Shown here piece by piece: positions 11,652-24,403 of a stretch of 64,000 bases of DNA. The position numbers and the translations under genes are program-made. How positions within the stretch are numbered: the stretch's first letter is position 1; each line of letters starts with the position of its first letter. This DNA is from Dermatophagoides farinae (taxonomy: Eukaryota; Arthropoda; Arachnida; Sarcoptiformes; Pyroglyphidae), in assembly GCF_024713945.1 (NCBI RefSeq), contig NC_134682.1, positions 2,232,001 through 2,296,000 on the forward strand, given 5' to 3'. The notes beneath the pieces were generated by a model. That model had not been told where the DNA came from. It was given only the letters and a program-made list of their open reading frames with translations, and did no database searches.

Positions 11652-13973
11652 TTACGTTTTTGTAAATGATTCTTTCAATGAAACAGTACGATTGAACACA
11701 AGACGTCCAACACTTGAATCGGTGTCGACACTGAAAAAACCAAGACGTTCAAATTGAAATTGTTGATAAATTTGGCCATATTTAACTGAAATATCAACCA
11801 ATGCAAATGGTATTATAGTTTTAGCATTACGATTACAGTCGGAAATAAAACCACCGGGAACTTCATTTGGATCTTCCGGATTTTTATGATTGAATAATCG
11901 TTCATAAAGGCGAACTTCAGCATGTAATGGATGTGAAACCCAATGAATAAAAGCACGTGGTTTTTCTTTCAATTGATCAATTGGTTCATATTCAACTTCA
12001 ATATAATCAATTTGTTTATCATCATCTGTACGGCGATGTATTTGCTTCAAACGAATAGCACAATTTGCATATCGAAGGCCAACCAATTGTCGTGGTGTTA
12101 GACGACGAAAATCTGGATCCGAATCATCGGAACGAAAATCATCATGTTCAATGAATATTTCACGATCAAACGGTATTGTATGTTTAGCTGAATTTGAATC
12201 GGCTGGAAAATCTGGTATCTCCAGATATGTTGGTGTAGATTTTTGTGGCATATTAACGATAATCACACGTAATGGTTGTAATACGGCCATAGCACGTGGT
12301 GCAGTAGTATTAAGAACATCACGTACAGCCGCTTCTAACATTACTGGATCAACGGCTGTATTTGCACCGGTTAAACCCATTTGTGCACAAAACATTCGAA
12401 TAGCAGCAGATGGATAACCACGACGACGTAATGCAGTTAATGTAAATAATCTTGGATCATCCCAATCATCAACGATACCTTCATCAATTAATTTGGCTAT
12501 TTTACGTTTCGATACAACCGTATAATAAACATTTAAACGACCATATTCCCATTGTACTGGACAATATACATCTAATGAATTACAAAGCCAATAATAAGCT
12601 GAACGTCTAGTTTGAAATTCTTTTGTGCATAATGAATGTGTTATATTTTCCATTGAATCCACCAGGCAATGAGTAAAATCATACGTTGGATATATACACC
12701 ATTCACGTCCGGTACGATGATGTGCAGCCATTTTAATTCGATATGCAACTGGATCAACTTTTCCTTCTTCCATAGTATATTTCATTCGTAACGTAGCTTC
12801 ACCTTCACCAATTTTACCAGATTTCATTGCTTCGAATAATTGAAGATTTTCATCAATCGTACGATCACGCCATGGTGATGGTGGTGGATTGAAACCTTTT
12901 AATTCTTCAGGTTTCTGATGACAAACATAAGCTAATCCACGTTTTATTAATTTCACAGCCAATTCATAAAGTTGATCAAAATAATCGGATGAATATGTTA
13001 TCTGATATGGCCGATAACCAAGCCATTCAACCATATCACGAATTGAATGAACAAAACGTTCCTCTTCTTTTTCTGGATTTGTATCATCATAACGTAGAAT
13101 ACAATCACCACCATGTGCTTCAGCATAGCCAAAATTTATGTTTATCGCTTTTGCATGGCCAATATGCAGGATGCCGTTTGGTTCGGGTGGAAATCGTGTT
13201 CGTACACGGCCATTAACAGCTTTACAATGTTCGGCCAATAATCGCATTGTATTCGATGTTATTACATAACCATCAGTCTTATAATTTTCTCCAATTCCAT
13301 GAAAATTTACACGTCGTAATAATTCAATAATATCTCTACATTCTTCTTCTTTTGTTATGATTTCTTTTGATGGTTTGGGCTGTTTTTCTTTTTTCGGTTT
13401 AGCCATATCTTGTTCGGTTTTTGGTCCCAACAATTTTTGAATCTGTTTATCAGCTTCGGTTTTTATTGCTTTACCATCGGCAAATTTTAATGCTTTTCGT
13501 GCTTCCGTTATAATAATACCAACATTGAATCGATATCGTTTTTGGATTAATTCCTGGTGATTCTTTTCAATTTCGTTGGCAACTGCTTGACTAATTTGTT
13601 CAGTAGTAATGACAACATCAACACCAGCATTTGTTTCAAATTCTTTCATATCAACCGAAGTTGGATTTGTCAAAAGATATTCAATTGCAGCGGATAATTT
13701 TGGTTCACTGTCGATTTTTTCTTTAGCAATGTATTCGATTATCATCGGTAGGTGATGGCGAATTTGTGCCTTTGAAGTGGTGGCCGCCTGATAGACTAAT
13801 TTTCCTATATTTCGATCAAGATTCTTTGAATTTGGATCAATATTCTGCCGTAATGTGGCAATCATTTCCATCAACAATTTTGTCAACGATTCATTTTTAA
13901 TTGTATCTTTAACTTTATCATCGGCCAATCCGAGCCACAAAAGATGATTACGAATTTCTTCATCAGATGACAT
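11652..13973 (-). CDS. QARS1: Glutaminyl-tRNA synthetase, cytosolic
   Basis: A single uninterrupted exon encodes 773 residues (human QARS1 about 775). I chose the ATG at 13973 (MSSDEE); the open frame reaches 14006 but without an earlier ATG. The enzyme charges tRNA-Gln in the cytosol. Residues 1 to about 200 are the eukaryote-specific N-terminal tRNA-affinity domain, ending in a Lys/Pro-rich hinge. The class I catalytic core begins at RFPPEPNGILHIGHAKA (HIGH at 270-273), with the LRYDDTNPEKE stretch typical of GlnRS/GluRS. The KMSKS-equivalent loop reads VVSKRK at about 486-491, as in animal GlnRS. The C-terminal anticodon-binding beta-barrels follow. The lack of introns contrasts with its neighbours. 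It is divergent from the receptor gene about 2.2 kb away. Confidence 0.98.
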   Translation of the reverse strand: MSSDEEIRNHLLWLGLADDKVKDTIKNESLTKLLMEMIATLRQNIDPNSKNLDRNIGKLVYQAATTSKAQIRHHLPMIIEYIAKEKIDSEPKLSAAIEYLLTNPTSVDMKEFETNAGVDVVITTEQISQAVANEIEKNHQELIQKRYRFNVGIIITEARKALKFADGKAIKTEADKQIQKLLGPKTEQDMAKPKKEKQPKPSKEIITKEEECRDIIELLRRVNFHGIGENYKTDGYVITSNTMRLLAEHCKAVNGRVRTRFPPEPNGILHIGHAKAININFGYAEAHGGDCILRYDDTNPEKEEERFVHSIRDMVEWLGYRPYQITYSSDYFDQLYELAVKLIKRGLAYVCHQKPEELKGFNPPPSPWRDRTIDENLQLFEAMKSGKIGEGEATLRMKYTMEEGKVDPVAYRIKMAAHHRTGREWCIYPTYDFTHCLVDSMENITHSLCTKEFQTRRSAYYWLCNSLDVYCPVQWEYGRLNVYYTVVSKRKIAKLIDEGIVDDWDDPRLFTLTALRRRGYPSAAIRMFCAQMGLTGANTAVDPVMLEAAVRDVLNTTAPRAMAVLQPLRVIIVNMPQKSTPTYLEIPDFPADSNSAKHTIPFDREIFIEHDDFRSDDSDPDFRRLTPRQLVGLRYANCAIRLKQIHRRTDDDKQIDYIEVEYEPIDQLKEKPRAFIHWVSHPLHAEVRLYERLFNHKNPEDPNEVPGGFISDCNRNAKTIIPFALVDISVKYGQIYQQFQFERLGFFSVDTDSSVGRLVFNRTVSLKESFTKT

Positions 13974-14006
13974 GATCGAAGAATTTTTTTGAACCGAAAA
14001 AAACAA

Positions 14007-16170
14007 CTTTATTCAACAAAACATTAATTGAAACAAAGGAAAAATACTTCCACGTGGAGAATATTTTTTTCTTCTAATTTTTCATAGTCAGCTGTGCGCA
14101 AATTCCGAGTAACTTTCGATTGTCAATAGAAAAGAGAAAAAAAATGTCTGAAAAGATTTCCAAATTGATTAAATCATTTATCATCTTATCATATCATCAT
14201 CATCATCATCAATGTCTTTAATGTCCTTGATGATACAATATTTGGATGGCTAAAAATATCATAAATAACAAACAAATGAACAACTAAAAATAATAATCTA
14301 ATAAATTCGATTAGTAGTAAATCAAGGAATCCTAAATAATAATAAAAAAAAAATCAACCGAAACAAAGATTTAATTGTCAAAAACAATTTTTTTTGTTGT
14401 TGTCATTTATTTTCATTTGTTAATTTTTATTACGCAGTCTTTTTTTTTATTATTATGAAAAGTTTTATTGAACTTTGTCGTTATGAAGAAAAACGAATTA
14501 GCGAATAACACACACACACCTCATCATCATACACCTTTTCATCATCATCATCATCATATGATTTGCCATCGTGATATGTATCACACATTCGGGTTGTTGT
14601 TGTTGTTGTTGTCATTGTTGACAATCATCATATACGCATATCATACTTTATATAAAGATATACAGTTAGTTGTTTGTCGGATTTATTTATTTTATCATTA
14701 ATGTTGTTGTTGTTATTAGTTTAACACAATCATCACCAACGACAATGTTATCATAATTAAATTATATTTATTATATTATTCCAGACATGTTGATCTAAAT
14801 CGAAAAAAAATTTTCTTGGATTGATTTTTGTCGATTTATTTAGTATATAGTAGTTTAGTTTGGTTGAATTCATTTCGTATCAAGGATACGTGGATTGTAA
14901 TCGTTAAACAATGCTACAACATTTGAGATCATTGTCTTAGTGTAGTGGAAAAAAAACGTACTGGAGAAAAAAAAAGAAACAACTACGATTAGAATGATAA
15001 AATCTTTTTTGTTTCATTGCCATGACAAGTGTATGACAAGAAAAAAAAGGGAAACAACCAGATCAAGTAGAAAAAACCTTGAACCTTAATTTTTTTTTTT
15101 TTTTTTTTTGGTACAATGATGATTGCATTGAAATTGCGACAAAAAGTACATTTAATTTTTGAAATTTTTTTTTTCATTCAAATCACATTTTATTTCATTT
15201 TGATCTGATGATTTGTATTTTCAGATGTGATGATGATGATGATGATGATTTTATTAAGATTCAAACATTTTTGACATAAAAAAGTATATATACTTGAAAC
15301 GTCATCTATGCACAGTACACATTATATCGTATGATGATGATAATTTTTGGGGCCACCACATTGTAATATGCCGCTACCGGCATATAATATTTTATAATGT
15401 AGCGGTATGAATGACAAATACATATAGCTTAGTCATAATAATTGTTTGTGTATTTTGATATATGTCAGGGAATATATATATAAGTTTTATTTATTGCTTG
15501 TTTTTCTGTTATACACACACACACACACGAACCATCATTCTCACTTTCAAAGCCATGTAAATCTGCGTATATGATGATGATGATGATGATTCAATGAACG
15601 ATAAAAATTGAAAAATTTCATCATCAAAACTGAATTCATCATCATTTGTGATATTTTAAATCAGTGAAAAAAATTTTTTCAATATAAAAAAAAACATTGA
15701 TTTCATTTTGATCGCTTGTTTGTTGAATAAATGTGAATTTGTTTGATTGTTTTTCGATTGAAATCATTGAATTATTTGTTAAAGCAAAAAAAAAAAAAGA
15801 AAAAAACTTTCGACATTGGAAACACTGAACATTTTGATTTCATCACCACCATCTCATTCAACTTAATCACACACACATATCTATATTGTCCATCATAACC
15901 ACATTATAACACAAAAATCGCTTGAAATTCGAAACTCAATAATAATAAGATTTATTATTAATCATCACGTCAAACTCATCATCAAATACAAATACTGCAT
16001 TGACTTTGAATGCAAGGAAATAATTGAAGAAAATAATTTAACAGTTGTTTTTTTCCTTTTAAACGTTTTTCTTTTACCTCATCATCATCATCATCGCCAT
16101 CATCATCAAATGTTGTAAAATTAATTTGAAATTGTTGAAAAAACAGTTTCTCCATTCAAACAAACAAAAA
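14007..16170. other. Divergent intergenic region between GlnRS and the receptor gene
   Basis: No gene recognised. The first 150 bases upstream of GlnRS (13974 to about 14130) have more mixed sequence and probably hold its promoter. Further on are CA and ATG microsatellites (about 14508-14518, 15229-15249, 15512-15527), a T-run near 15091-15109 and a GC-richer hairpin at 15366-15408. The stretch immediately before 16171 is T- and TCA-rich; no TATA box was seen at a useful distance. Confidence 0.55.
15366..15408. other. GC-rich hairpin with two alternative stems
   Basis: ATATGCCG (15366-15373) pairs with CGGCATAT (15378-15385) around a CTAC loop. Alternatively 15368-15377 pairs with 15399-15408 (ATGCCGCTAC with GTAGCGGTAT, one mismatch). 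It stands out in AT-rich surroundings and may be a transposon relic or a regulatory structure. Confidence 0.5.
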
Positions 16171-19100
16171 ATGATCTCGAAAATTAAAATTCGTTCCTCA
16201 TCATCATCATCATCATTATCATTATTGCTCATCATATATTTTATCATCATCACCTTTTTATCATCAACAGCAACAGCAGAATCGGCATCGAAAAATTTAA
16301 AATTATCCAATGAATTGGATATTTGTGGTGATAATGGCCATATTGATTCACATGCATTGAATATGTAAGTAAATTGGCTACTAATTTTATTCGAAACTAA
16401 TCAAAATCTTGTTTTTGTCAATCAAACAAAAAACAAAAAGTGGTTCTACACCATGGAATGTAGCACGTGATCAGGATTACATTGACATATCACCATGTTC
16501 AACATTTAATCAATCATCTAATTATAAAAATTATTACATTCCAAATGAATGTAAACAAAGTCATATTTGTCACAATATAACTGATAATAATAATGGCCGT
16601 ATTCGATCGTTGGGCTACCAATTAAAACATGTTTTATCTGAATTTGGTACGACACGTGCCATTTATATTGGTCCATCTTGTGATAATCAAGTTAATTATA
16701 CAATTCATCTACGATTTACATGTGGAAATCATTTGGTAAGTTTTATTCTTTTTTTCAAAAGTAAAACTATGATGTGTGAATTTGTTAAATACATAGGGAC
16801 ATCCATCATTTCCAATTGTTTCTATTAAATCCAAATGTATGATCATATTGAATTGGGAAACATCAGCTGCATGTCGACAACAAAAACCGACATTATCATT
16901 TGGTTTGAATGAAATGAAATGCTATGTTTTGGATAATAATAATCGTATTCGTGATCTTACACCATTGATACGTACAAATGGTAGTTATCAAGTGATGGCT
17001 GATTCAAAAGAATTTTATATAAATGTTTGTTCCGATATTGGTGGTACGGAAAATCGTTGCTCAACACTAGAAGGTTCATCAGCATGTCAATTGACTACTG
17101 GTTCAAAAAGTGGTTTCATGGAATCAGTTGGAACATATAAATGGTCTGATATGAAATTTATTCCATCGAATCAACAAAATGAACGTGAAATCATTGAACT
17201 TACTTATTATCGTACACCAACGTCAAATTGTAATCCTGTGACAAAAATTCGTTTTATATGTCCACGACATTTATCACAAAGTGTTTCGTATCGTAATTAT
17301 CCGATATTAATTTCGGATTTAGATTGTGAATATATTGTCGAATGGATTACCGATTATGCGTGTCCAATGGATATGATTGGAAAATCTATCGATTCGAATA
17401 CATGTCAATTTGAACAGATTAATCTGAAATCATTACCTCGAACAGAATTTGTATTTGAAAATCTATCCATTCGAAATCAAAACAAAACAATTATAATGAA
17501 TCTTTGTGGCTCTGTCAGTCAAAAATGCTCATCGACATCATCAGTTTGTTTAGTCGATGGTGATGTTAGTGAATCAATCGGTTCAAAAACTGAAGGAAAA
17601 TTTTTCAAAGCTGATAATCGTCTAAGTATTGTGTTTTCCTCGAAAAATTCTGCATGTAAAAATGATCAAGGAAATCTAATGAATTCTCGTACAATTATTG
17701 AGCTTGAATGTGATAATTCATCTAATGATGCCTTAAAATCTCAACGACCAGAATTTATTCGATTTGAAAGTGATACCTGTATTTATAAATTTCGTTGGCA
17801 AACATCAATCGTATGTCCATTGTTTGAACAATCTCGATTGAATTGTTCATTAATTACAATGGATTCGAATAGAAATCTTGTTCAAGTTGATCTATCATCA
17901 TTACGATTATCTAAATCATTTCATCATATACGATCGCCCAATAAGCAATTTTTATTCAATGTTTGTGATCGTATACCATCGGTAACTACCAGCAAAAATG
18001 TTCCAGAAATTTGTCATCATTCATCTGCTTGTTTAATTGATTCAACCAATAATCTATCTTTCAGTATTGGTGATTTTAATCATCCAATCACCTATAACGA
18101 GCGAGCAAAAACATTTGAATTATTATATGCAGGTGGTTTTGATCTTATTCGCAACAAAACTGTTAATACAAGAATTATATTCATCTGTTCAATGTATCAA
18201 GAAAAGCCAGATGCAATTGATTTCGATATGGAAAATTCAGAATATGTATTTGAATTTCGTACACCGGCTGCTTGTCCAATAAATCCGGTTGTTGGTGATG
18301 GTTGTCAAGTTTATGATTCATTCACTGGAAATTCATTTGATTTAACATCATTGAAATCAGCAAATTATTATATTGTTCGTGGTGATCAATATGACTTTGA
18401 ATTGAATCTTTGTGGACCGATTATTGGTGGTTCATGTCAACGAGCTGAAACGGCAATCTGTCAAATAGAACTTGATGGTCAAAAACGAAAATTTAGTCTT
18501 GGTAATTTTCATGATAAATTAGTCTATTGGAATTCAATTCTAAATATGACATTTACAAATGGTGATCCATATAATGATGTTAATCGTACACCACGTAAAT
18601 CACATATATCGTTCGTCTGTGATGAGACAGCTGGCAAAGGTCATCCAGAATTTATTGGCGAATCAAATCGTTCATATTCATTCACTTGGTATACATCTTT
18701 AGCCTGTGTTGGACAAGTACCGAAAACAAGTCATTGTACATTTGAAAATGAAACACATTTCATTGATTTTAGTCCACTATCGATGAGTGTTGGCAATCAT
18801 TTCGTATTGAGTGATGATTCGACAATTATCAATATTAATTTTTGCAAATCATTGAATCGTCAAAAAAATCTATTGACAAAACTATGTAAACCGAATTCAG
18901 CTGCTTGTATGTTACAAATGCATCAATCGGATAAAGTAGCTACGGCATTGAATCTTGGCGAACCATCTGAACCACCATTCATGGGCTATGATGGAAATGT
19001 TCATATTATGTTAGATAATGGTGATCCATGTCCATATGATCCAACAGTGAATTTAACCAGTAGTTTTCGTATGGAATGTGATCATGAATCTGGACAAATG

Positions 19101-20974
19101 ATCAAAATAATGCAAGTGGATCCAAATGATCGTCATAAATGTACATATGAATTTATTGTACAATCACCGATTGCCTGTGCACAAAAATTGACTGAAACTA
19201 AACTTGATGAAAATTGTATTTATACCGATACACGTACAAATCTATCGGCTGATTTATTTTTATTGAAACAAATGATTGATTATGAAATCTATACGAAAAA
19301 TCCAGTAAATCGTAATAGTGCAAGATTTATTCTAAACTTTTGTAAACCAGTTGGATCAGTTAAATGTGGTCCAAATGAAGCTGTTTGTTTTTCAGATGTT
19401 GATAAAAGTCTAACCAGTTATGGATCAATGGATAAAATGAATATTTATGTGAAACAAAATCTACATATACGTTATAGTGATGGTGATCCATGTGATAAAA
19501 AATCATTATCAAATCGTAAACGTTCCACTGATATTGAATTGGCTTGTTCACCGAAACAATCCAAACCAATCATTTCACATTATGATAAATGTTTAGTAAA
19601 AATTTATTGGGAAACACCAGCCGTTTGTAGCCTAAAGGTGCCAACTTGTTCATTATTCGATTCGGATGGTAATTATTATTCATTACGACAATTATCATCA
19701 TTATCACATTCATGGCGTGTTGAAATGAATAATACAGATAATGACCATTATTTGATTAATGTTTGTAAACCATTATCACCGAAAACATTTCAAAAACCGA
19801 CAAAAATACACGATAATACATGTGAAAAATCATCGGCCGTATGTCAATGTAATGATAAAGATGGTTGTAAACAAAGTTTGGGAAAAGTTTCCGATCATGA
19901 ATTAACATTGGATCCGGAGACTAAACATCTATTGTTAACCTATGAAGAAGATATATTAAGTTGTCAAGAATCGGAAATGTTTTTATCACCAGTACGTACG
20001 AAAATTCAATTTCAATGTTCAACTGAAACCGGTATGGCTGGACCAAAATTTATCAACGTAAAAGATTGTACACATTATTTCATTTGGAATACATCGTTTG
20101 CATGTCCACATAATCTGATCAAAAATGATGAATATCGTTTATTATTAACAAACGATATGATTCTTATCGATACAATTACAAATTTACGCTGGGATCTTGG
20201 TGAATTATTGAAGAAAAAAGTTATTGTACGTGAAACCCGTACACATGATGGCCATGTTGAACATTATGATTATCATATTCATCTTTATCGTAATAATAAC
20301 AACAATGGTGGTGATGATCCAAAAATGGCTGATAAACAATGTTCACAAGCAGCAATTTGTCAAACAAATGGTAAAGGTTTAAATCGTGATATTGGCACAT
20401 TGAATCAATGGCAATTTGTATCCGATGGTAATATTGCATTACAGCTGATTATACATTCAAATACATCACGTTGTGGACGTAATCAAATGAAAAATGCTAC
20501 AACAAAAATATTTTTCGAATGTATCGATAATGAACATTACCGTCAACAACATGATAATGATAAAGCGATGAACAACAACGATGTTAGCTTTCTTTATGAA
20601 AGTGATGATTGTGAATATTATTTCCTATGGCGTACACCATTAGTATGTCCATTATTGGAAGAACAACAAAAATCTAGTCGATCCAGTCATGATGGTTCCA
20701 ATGGTAATGGCCATCAACGTTCATTAGCATTTCCAATTATTTTCTCGTTATTAATACTTTGTTGTATTGCATTTGTTGTACATCGTTATCGTCATGAGTA
20801 AGTGGATTGAATTTTTTTTTGTGAAATTTTTCTAATTTGTTTTTTTTCCATTTAAAATTCATCAATAGAATCCATGTAAACGATTTTATATGTCGCCATA
20901 TGGAGCGTTTCCGTAATCATCGTGGTTCGTCACCAACAACTTCGGATGTTAATTTCCGTTATCAACAGGTATGA
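16171..20974 (+). CDS. Lysosomal-enzyme / cation-independent mannose-6-phosphate-receptor-like protein, nine repeats
   Basis: Exons 16171-16364, 16441-16735, 16797-20797 and 20869-20968 join in phase, encoding 1530 residues. I chose the ATG of MISKIK. A Ser-rich signal peptide (about 1-36) is followed by nine cysteine-rich CIMR/MRH repeats of about 150 residues, each closing with a C.Y.F.W.T..AC-type motif (near residues 188, 351, 502, 654, 799, 957, 1106, 1265 and 1446). A transmembrane helix (about 1473-1491) precedes a short basic tail. Vertebrate IGF2R has fifteen repeats and Drosophila Lerp five, so this is intermediate. Such receptors move hydrolases from Golgi to lysosomes. The end is uncertain: after 20968 a GTATGA donor could lead to a further exon, or reading through gives Val then a stop at 20974. 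Most of the ectodomain sits in one 4-kb exon. Confidence 0.88.
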
Positions 20975-23572
20975 TGATATGCTTGAATTTTGGCACCAAC
21001 ATTTACCCACCCACACACTACCTAGTAGTAGTTGCTTGTTTTTTTTTTATTTTGTTTTCTGACATTTTTTTATTTATTTATTTTTACTTTTTCCTTTGCC
21101 CCGCACAATTTATTTCTTATTTTTATTTAGCTGGCACTTTGAAAATTTTTCAAAGTCTGAAATAATCATCCGAATTTTTCATAATTTTGATTTCAATTTG
21201 ATTTTGATAAAAAAAAACACGCGCCCAATTATATTTGAATCATGCTGTGATATCCATGAGATATTGTTATATAATATTTACATACAGACATACACACACG
21301 TTTGTTGATTGAAAAATTGGAAAATAATGTTTTCTTATTTTTTCTTGTTTATTTCGCTTATTTATAAAAATTATATCGCTTGAAAATTTGGAAATTACAG
21401 TATGTTTCTACGTGAACACCTCAAAAAGAAGAACAAAGAATTTATTTTCATTTAAAATTCACACCTCAAAATATGAACACAGATTTTTATCAATGGCCAT
21501 TATCATCATTATTATTGATGGTCAATCACGATGCCTTAATTGTAATCCATAATCATCACCATTCATCATCATTCATTATTTAATTTCTTTAAAATAGTTA
21601 ACAACCATAATCATGATATATATAAAAATTTACATTTATAACAACAGAAGAAACTTTGGATTATCCATCATCATCATCATCATTATCACCATCATCGTTA
21701 TTATTATTATTATTATAATTCGTTTAATTCCAATTCAATTTTCTTTATATCAATGAGTGAGATAAAAAAAATCTATGTTTATTATTACATGTATAAAATA
21801 TATCATTTGTTGATTACACACTTTTTCTTTGTTATGAAAATTGATAATAACAATTTATACAAATGGTGGCAATCACACATTATGTTGTTGTTGTTGTTGA
21901 TGATGATGATGATGATATAAACACTTTATTCTTGTCAATCATTCTTTAATTAATTATCATCATCATTATTTACAGAAATAAAAATGTTAGATTTTTTTTT
22001 CTCTTTTAAAATGATGTTCAATTTAAAATTTTTCAATAGTTTTGTTGGGTTTTCAAATTTTTTTTTTACTACATAGGTAAGACAATTTCTTGAATTTTTT
22101 GTTCTCATTTATTGATTTCTTTTTTTGTTTTGTTTTGTTTTCTTTAGGTCTTTATTCGTTTGCCATTTTCGGTGTGCGTGATATCATAATGGTAAGTTTG
22201 ACCAAGCTTTTTTTCGCACTTTATTTTTCCATATATAATTTAATCGACTATGATGATATGGTAAAAGGTTCGATGGCAATACAAAATGTTTGGTCATTTT
22301 TTTTTCTCATCAATCGAATTCGATGATGATTATTGATCAATTGACTTGATTGATTTGCGGTTTTTTTTCGCTGAAAAAAAACCCATTTATCAAACATATC
22401 ATTCAAGTTTTCATTATTCATCGAATACAATAAAACCCAGAGAGATTGTTTATTGAAATAAGTTTACGAAAGAATTTCATATTTCAAAACTTATTCTAAA
22501 GCATGGTCTCAACAAAATGACCACTTAATGGACATTGTATCATTGCCAATATGAAAATAATAATCGAAATTTTCAAATGCTTTTTTATCAATAACATGAT
22601 CATATCTGAGTCGATGTCTTTTATATAGATCTAATGATGAAAAAAAAATTAATAACTTGTCAACTAATACATGGTTTCGTTTCATTTTTCTTTTGTTTTT
22701 TTTTAGGAAAATTTGTTGCCAACAATTTTTGATATTTTCAATCATCTTCATTGTCATCATAATAATAAGAAAATGTCCATTTACCACCATGGTGGATCAT
22801 CATCATTATTCATACGATTCTGGATGTTTACAATCTCATATTTTTATGACCAAAAAAAAAATGATGATAATAAATCTTGTAAATTGAAACAAATTGCAAC
22901 TAGATGTGAATTTTCTTTTTTTTTATGTTGAAAAAAATGACTTATTATTTATCTGGTCAGCTGAAATTAATGATGATGATGATGATTGCAAAACACTTAC
23001 GTTGTGTATTTGAAAATGGATAAAAAATTGTCCTGTTTTTTTCGATCAAATATTAATCGATCGAAGGAATTAATTTCAGAATACAAGTGTTGTGTTTGTG
23101 TTTATTATTGAATAGTTCAAAATATTGGGTGATGAAAATTTTTATATTTTGGATTGCAATTTTTCAGCCTTTGATCCAAACTTTTTTTTTTGATCAAATA
23201 TTCATCAAATTCTAGTTTTCATTGGAGAGCCAACCAAATTTATACACAAACTCACATTCACCAGGGTCTTTAAAACGATTGATTGATGCATTGATAGAAC
23301 AAAATGACAAACGAAACGAAATGAATAGAATTATATATATACTAAAAGGAATGAAATCAACGAATAACTCGTAAACGTTATCGGTGATGATAATAAATTA
23401 TAATCAATTATTCATCAACACACGCAGACGAGGACGATAAATTTTTTCAATTTGGTTGAATGTTACAATTGGTGATAAACAAAAAAAAAAAAAAAAAGAC
23501 AACCACTGGATTAGATCATGAATCACATTATGATGGTGGATGAGATGATGATGATGATGATGATGATTGTTG

Positions 23573-23598
23573 GAAAATTTTTTCATGAAAAAATTTTC
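23573..23598. repeat. Perfect 26-base palindrome
   Basis: GAAAATTTTTTCA followed directly by its reverse complement. It is AT-rich, so chance is a real possibility in this base composition. Confidence 0.7.
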
Positions 23599-24381
23599 TT
23601 TTTTTTCCCTCTCTGGATGGATGATGAGAAATTTTCTTTTTATTTTATTTGCATTCGTAACACATAGACAAATGAATTAATGGTCGTCATTGTCATTGTC
23701 ATAGTCATCGTCGACACCTGATACTTTTTGTGTGTGTGTGTGTGTGTGATACGATCCTGGATATCGGTTTCTTTTTTTTTACTCCCATTTGTTTCGAATG
23801 TTGCTTATGTTTAATTCATTCACACAATTTTTTCCATCTCTCTCTCTCTTGCTCTCCATTTGACTATCAACCATCAAATATTCAGCTATGTTTTTTTAAT
23901 ATGTGAAATTGTTTTCATTTTTTTGTGGGGGGGGGGTTATTGTTTTTTTTCCTTTGCATTTCATTTAGTTTTCCAAGTCTCCTGTTTTTTTTTTCTTGTT
24001 CATGAACATATAGAGAATATATATCATTTCGAGAATTTTAATATTATGTTTTGGGGTGGTATAATGGTCATCTATTTTTTTTAGGGTCACTTTGATTTTC
24101 AATGTCATCATCATTACTATATTTTTTCGGTAATTTTGGTTGATTACATTTCTTTTTCATTGGCTGAATTTCTCAACAACAACAACAACAACAACCAAAT
24201 GATGTTGCATAATGATAATGTCCATTAAAAGACATAACATATATATAAATATATCATTTAGAGACCGAAGAAGAAAAAAAAATCGGAATTTTTTTCAACA
24301 CAAAAAAAGTAATACAATATTTGGACAACAAAAAAAAACAAAGAATAAAAATCAACAATACAAACACATACACAAAAAAAC

Positions 24382-24403
24382 GACGATGAAAATTTTCATC
24401 GTC
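24382..24403. repeat. Perfect 22-base palindrome
   Basis: GACGATGAAAA is followed immediately by TTTTCATCGTC with no loop. The ends contain GC, which makes it less trivial than the pure AT palindromes nearby. Confidence 0.75.

Noticed and set aside
22148-22191. Possible 44-base internal exon (AG acceptor, GTAAGT donor)
   Set aside because: Both borders look good, but joined in phase to the receptor tail it hits a stop, and no partner was found for the other frames.
22269-22290. GGTTCGA string resembling a tRNA B box
   Set aside because: No matching acceptor stem or A box nearby; not a tRNA.
22707-22931. Possible last receptor exon beginning ENLLP
   Set aside because: The acceptor and phase fit, but most of the frame is repeat-like His, Asn and Phe sequence; kept only as an option for the tail.
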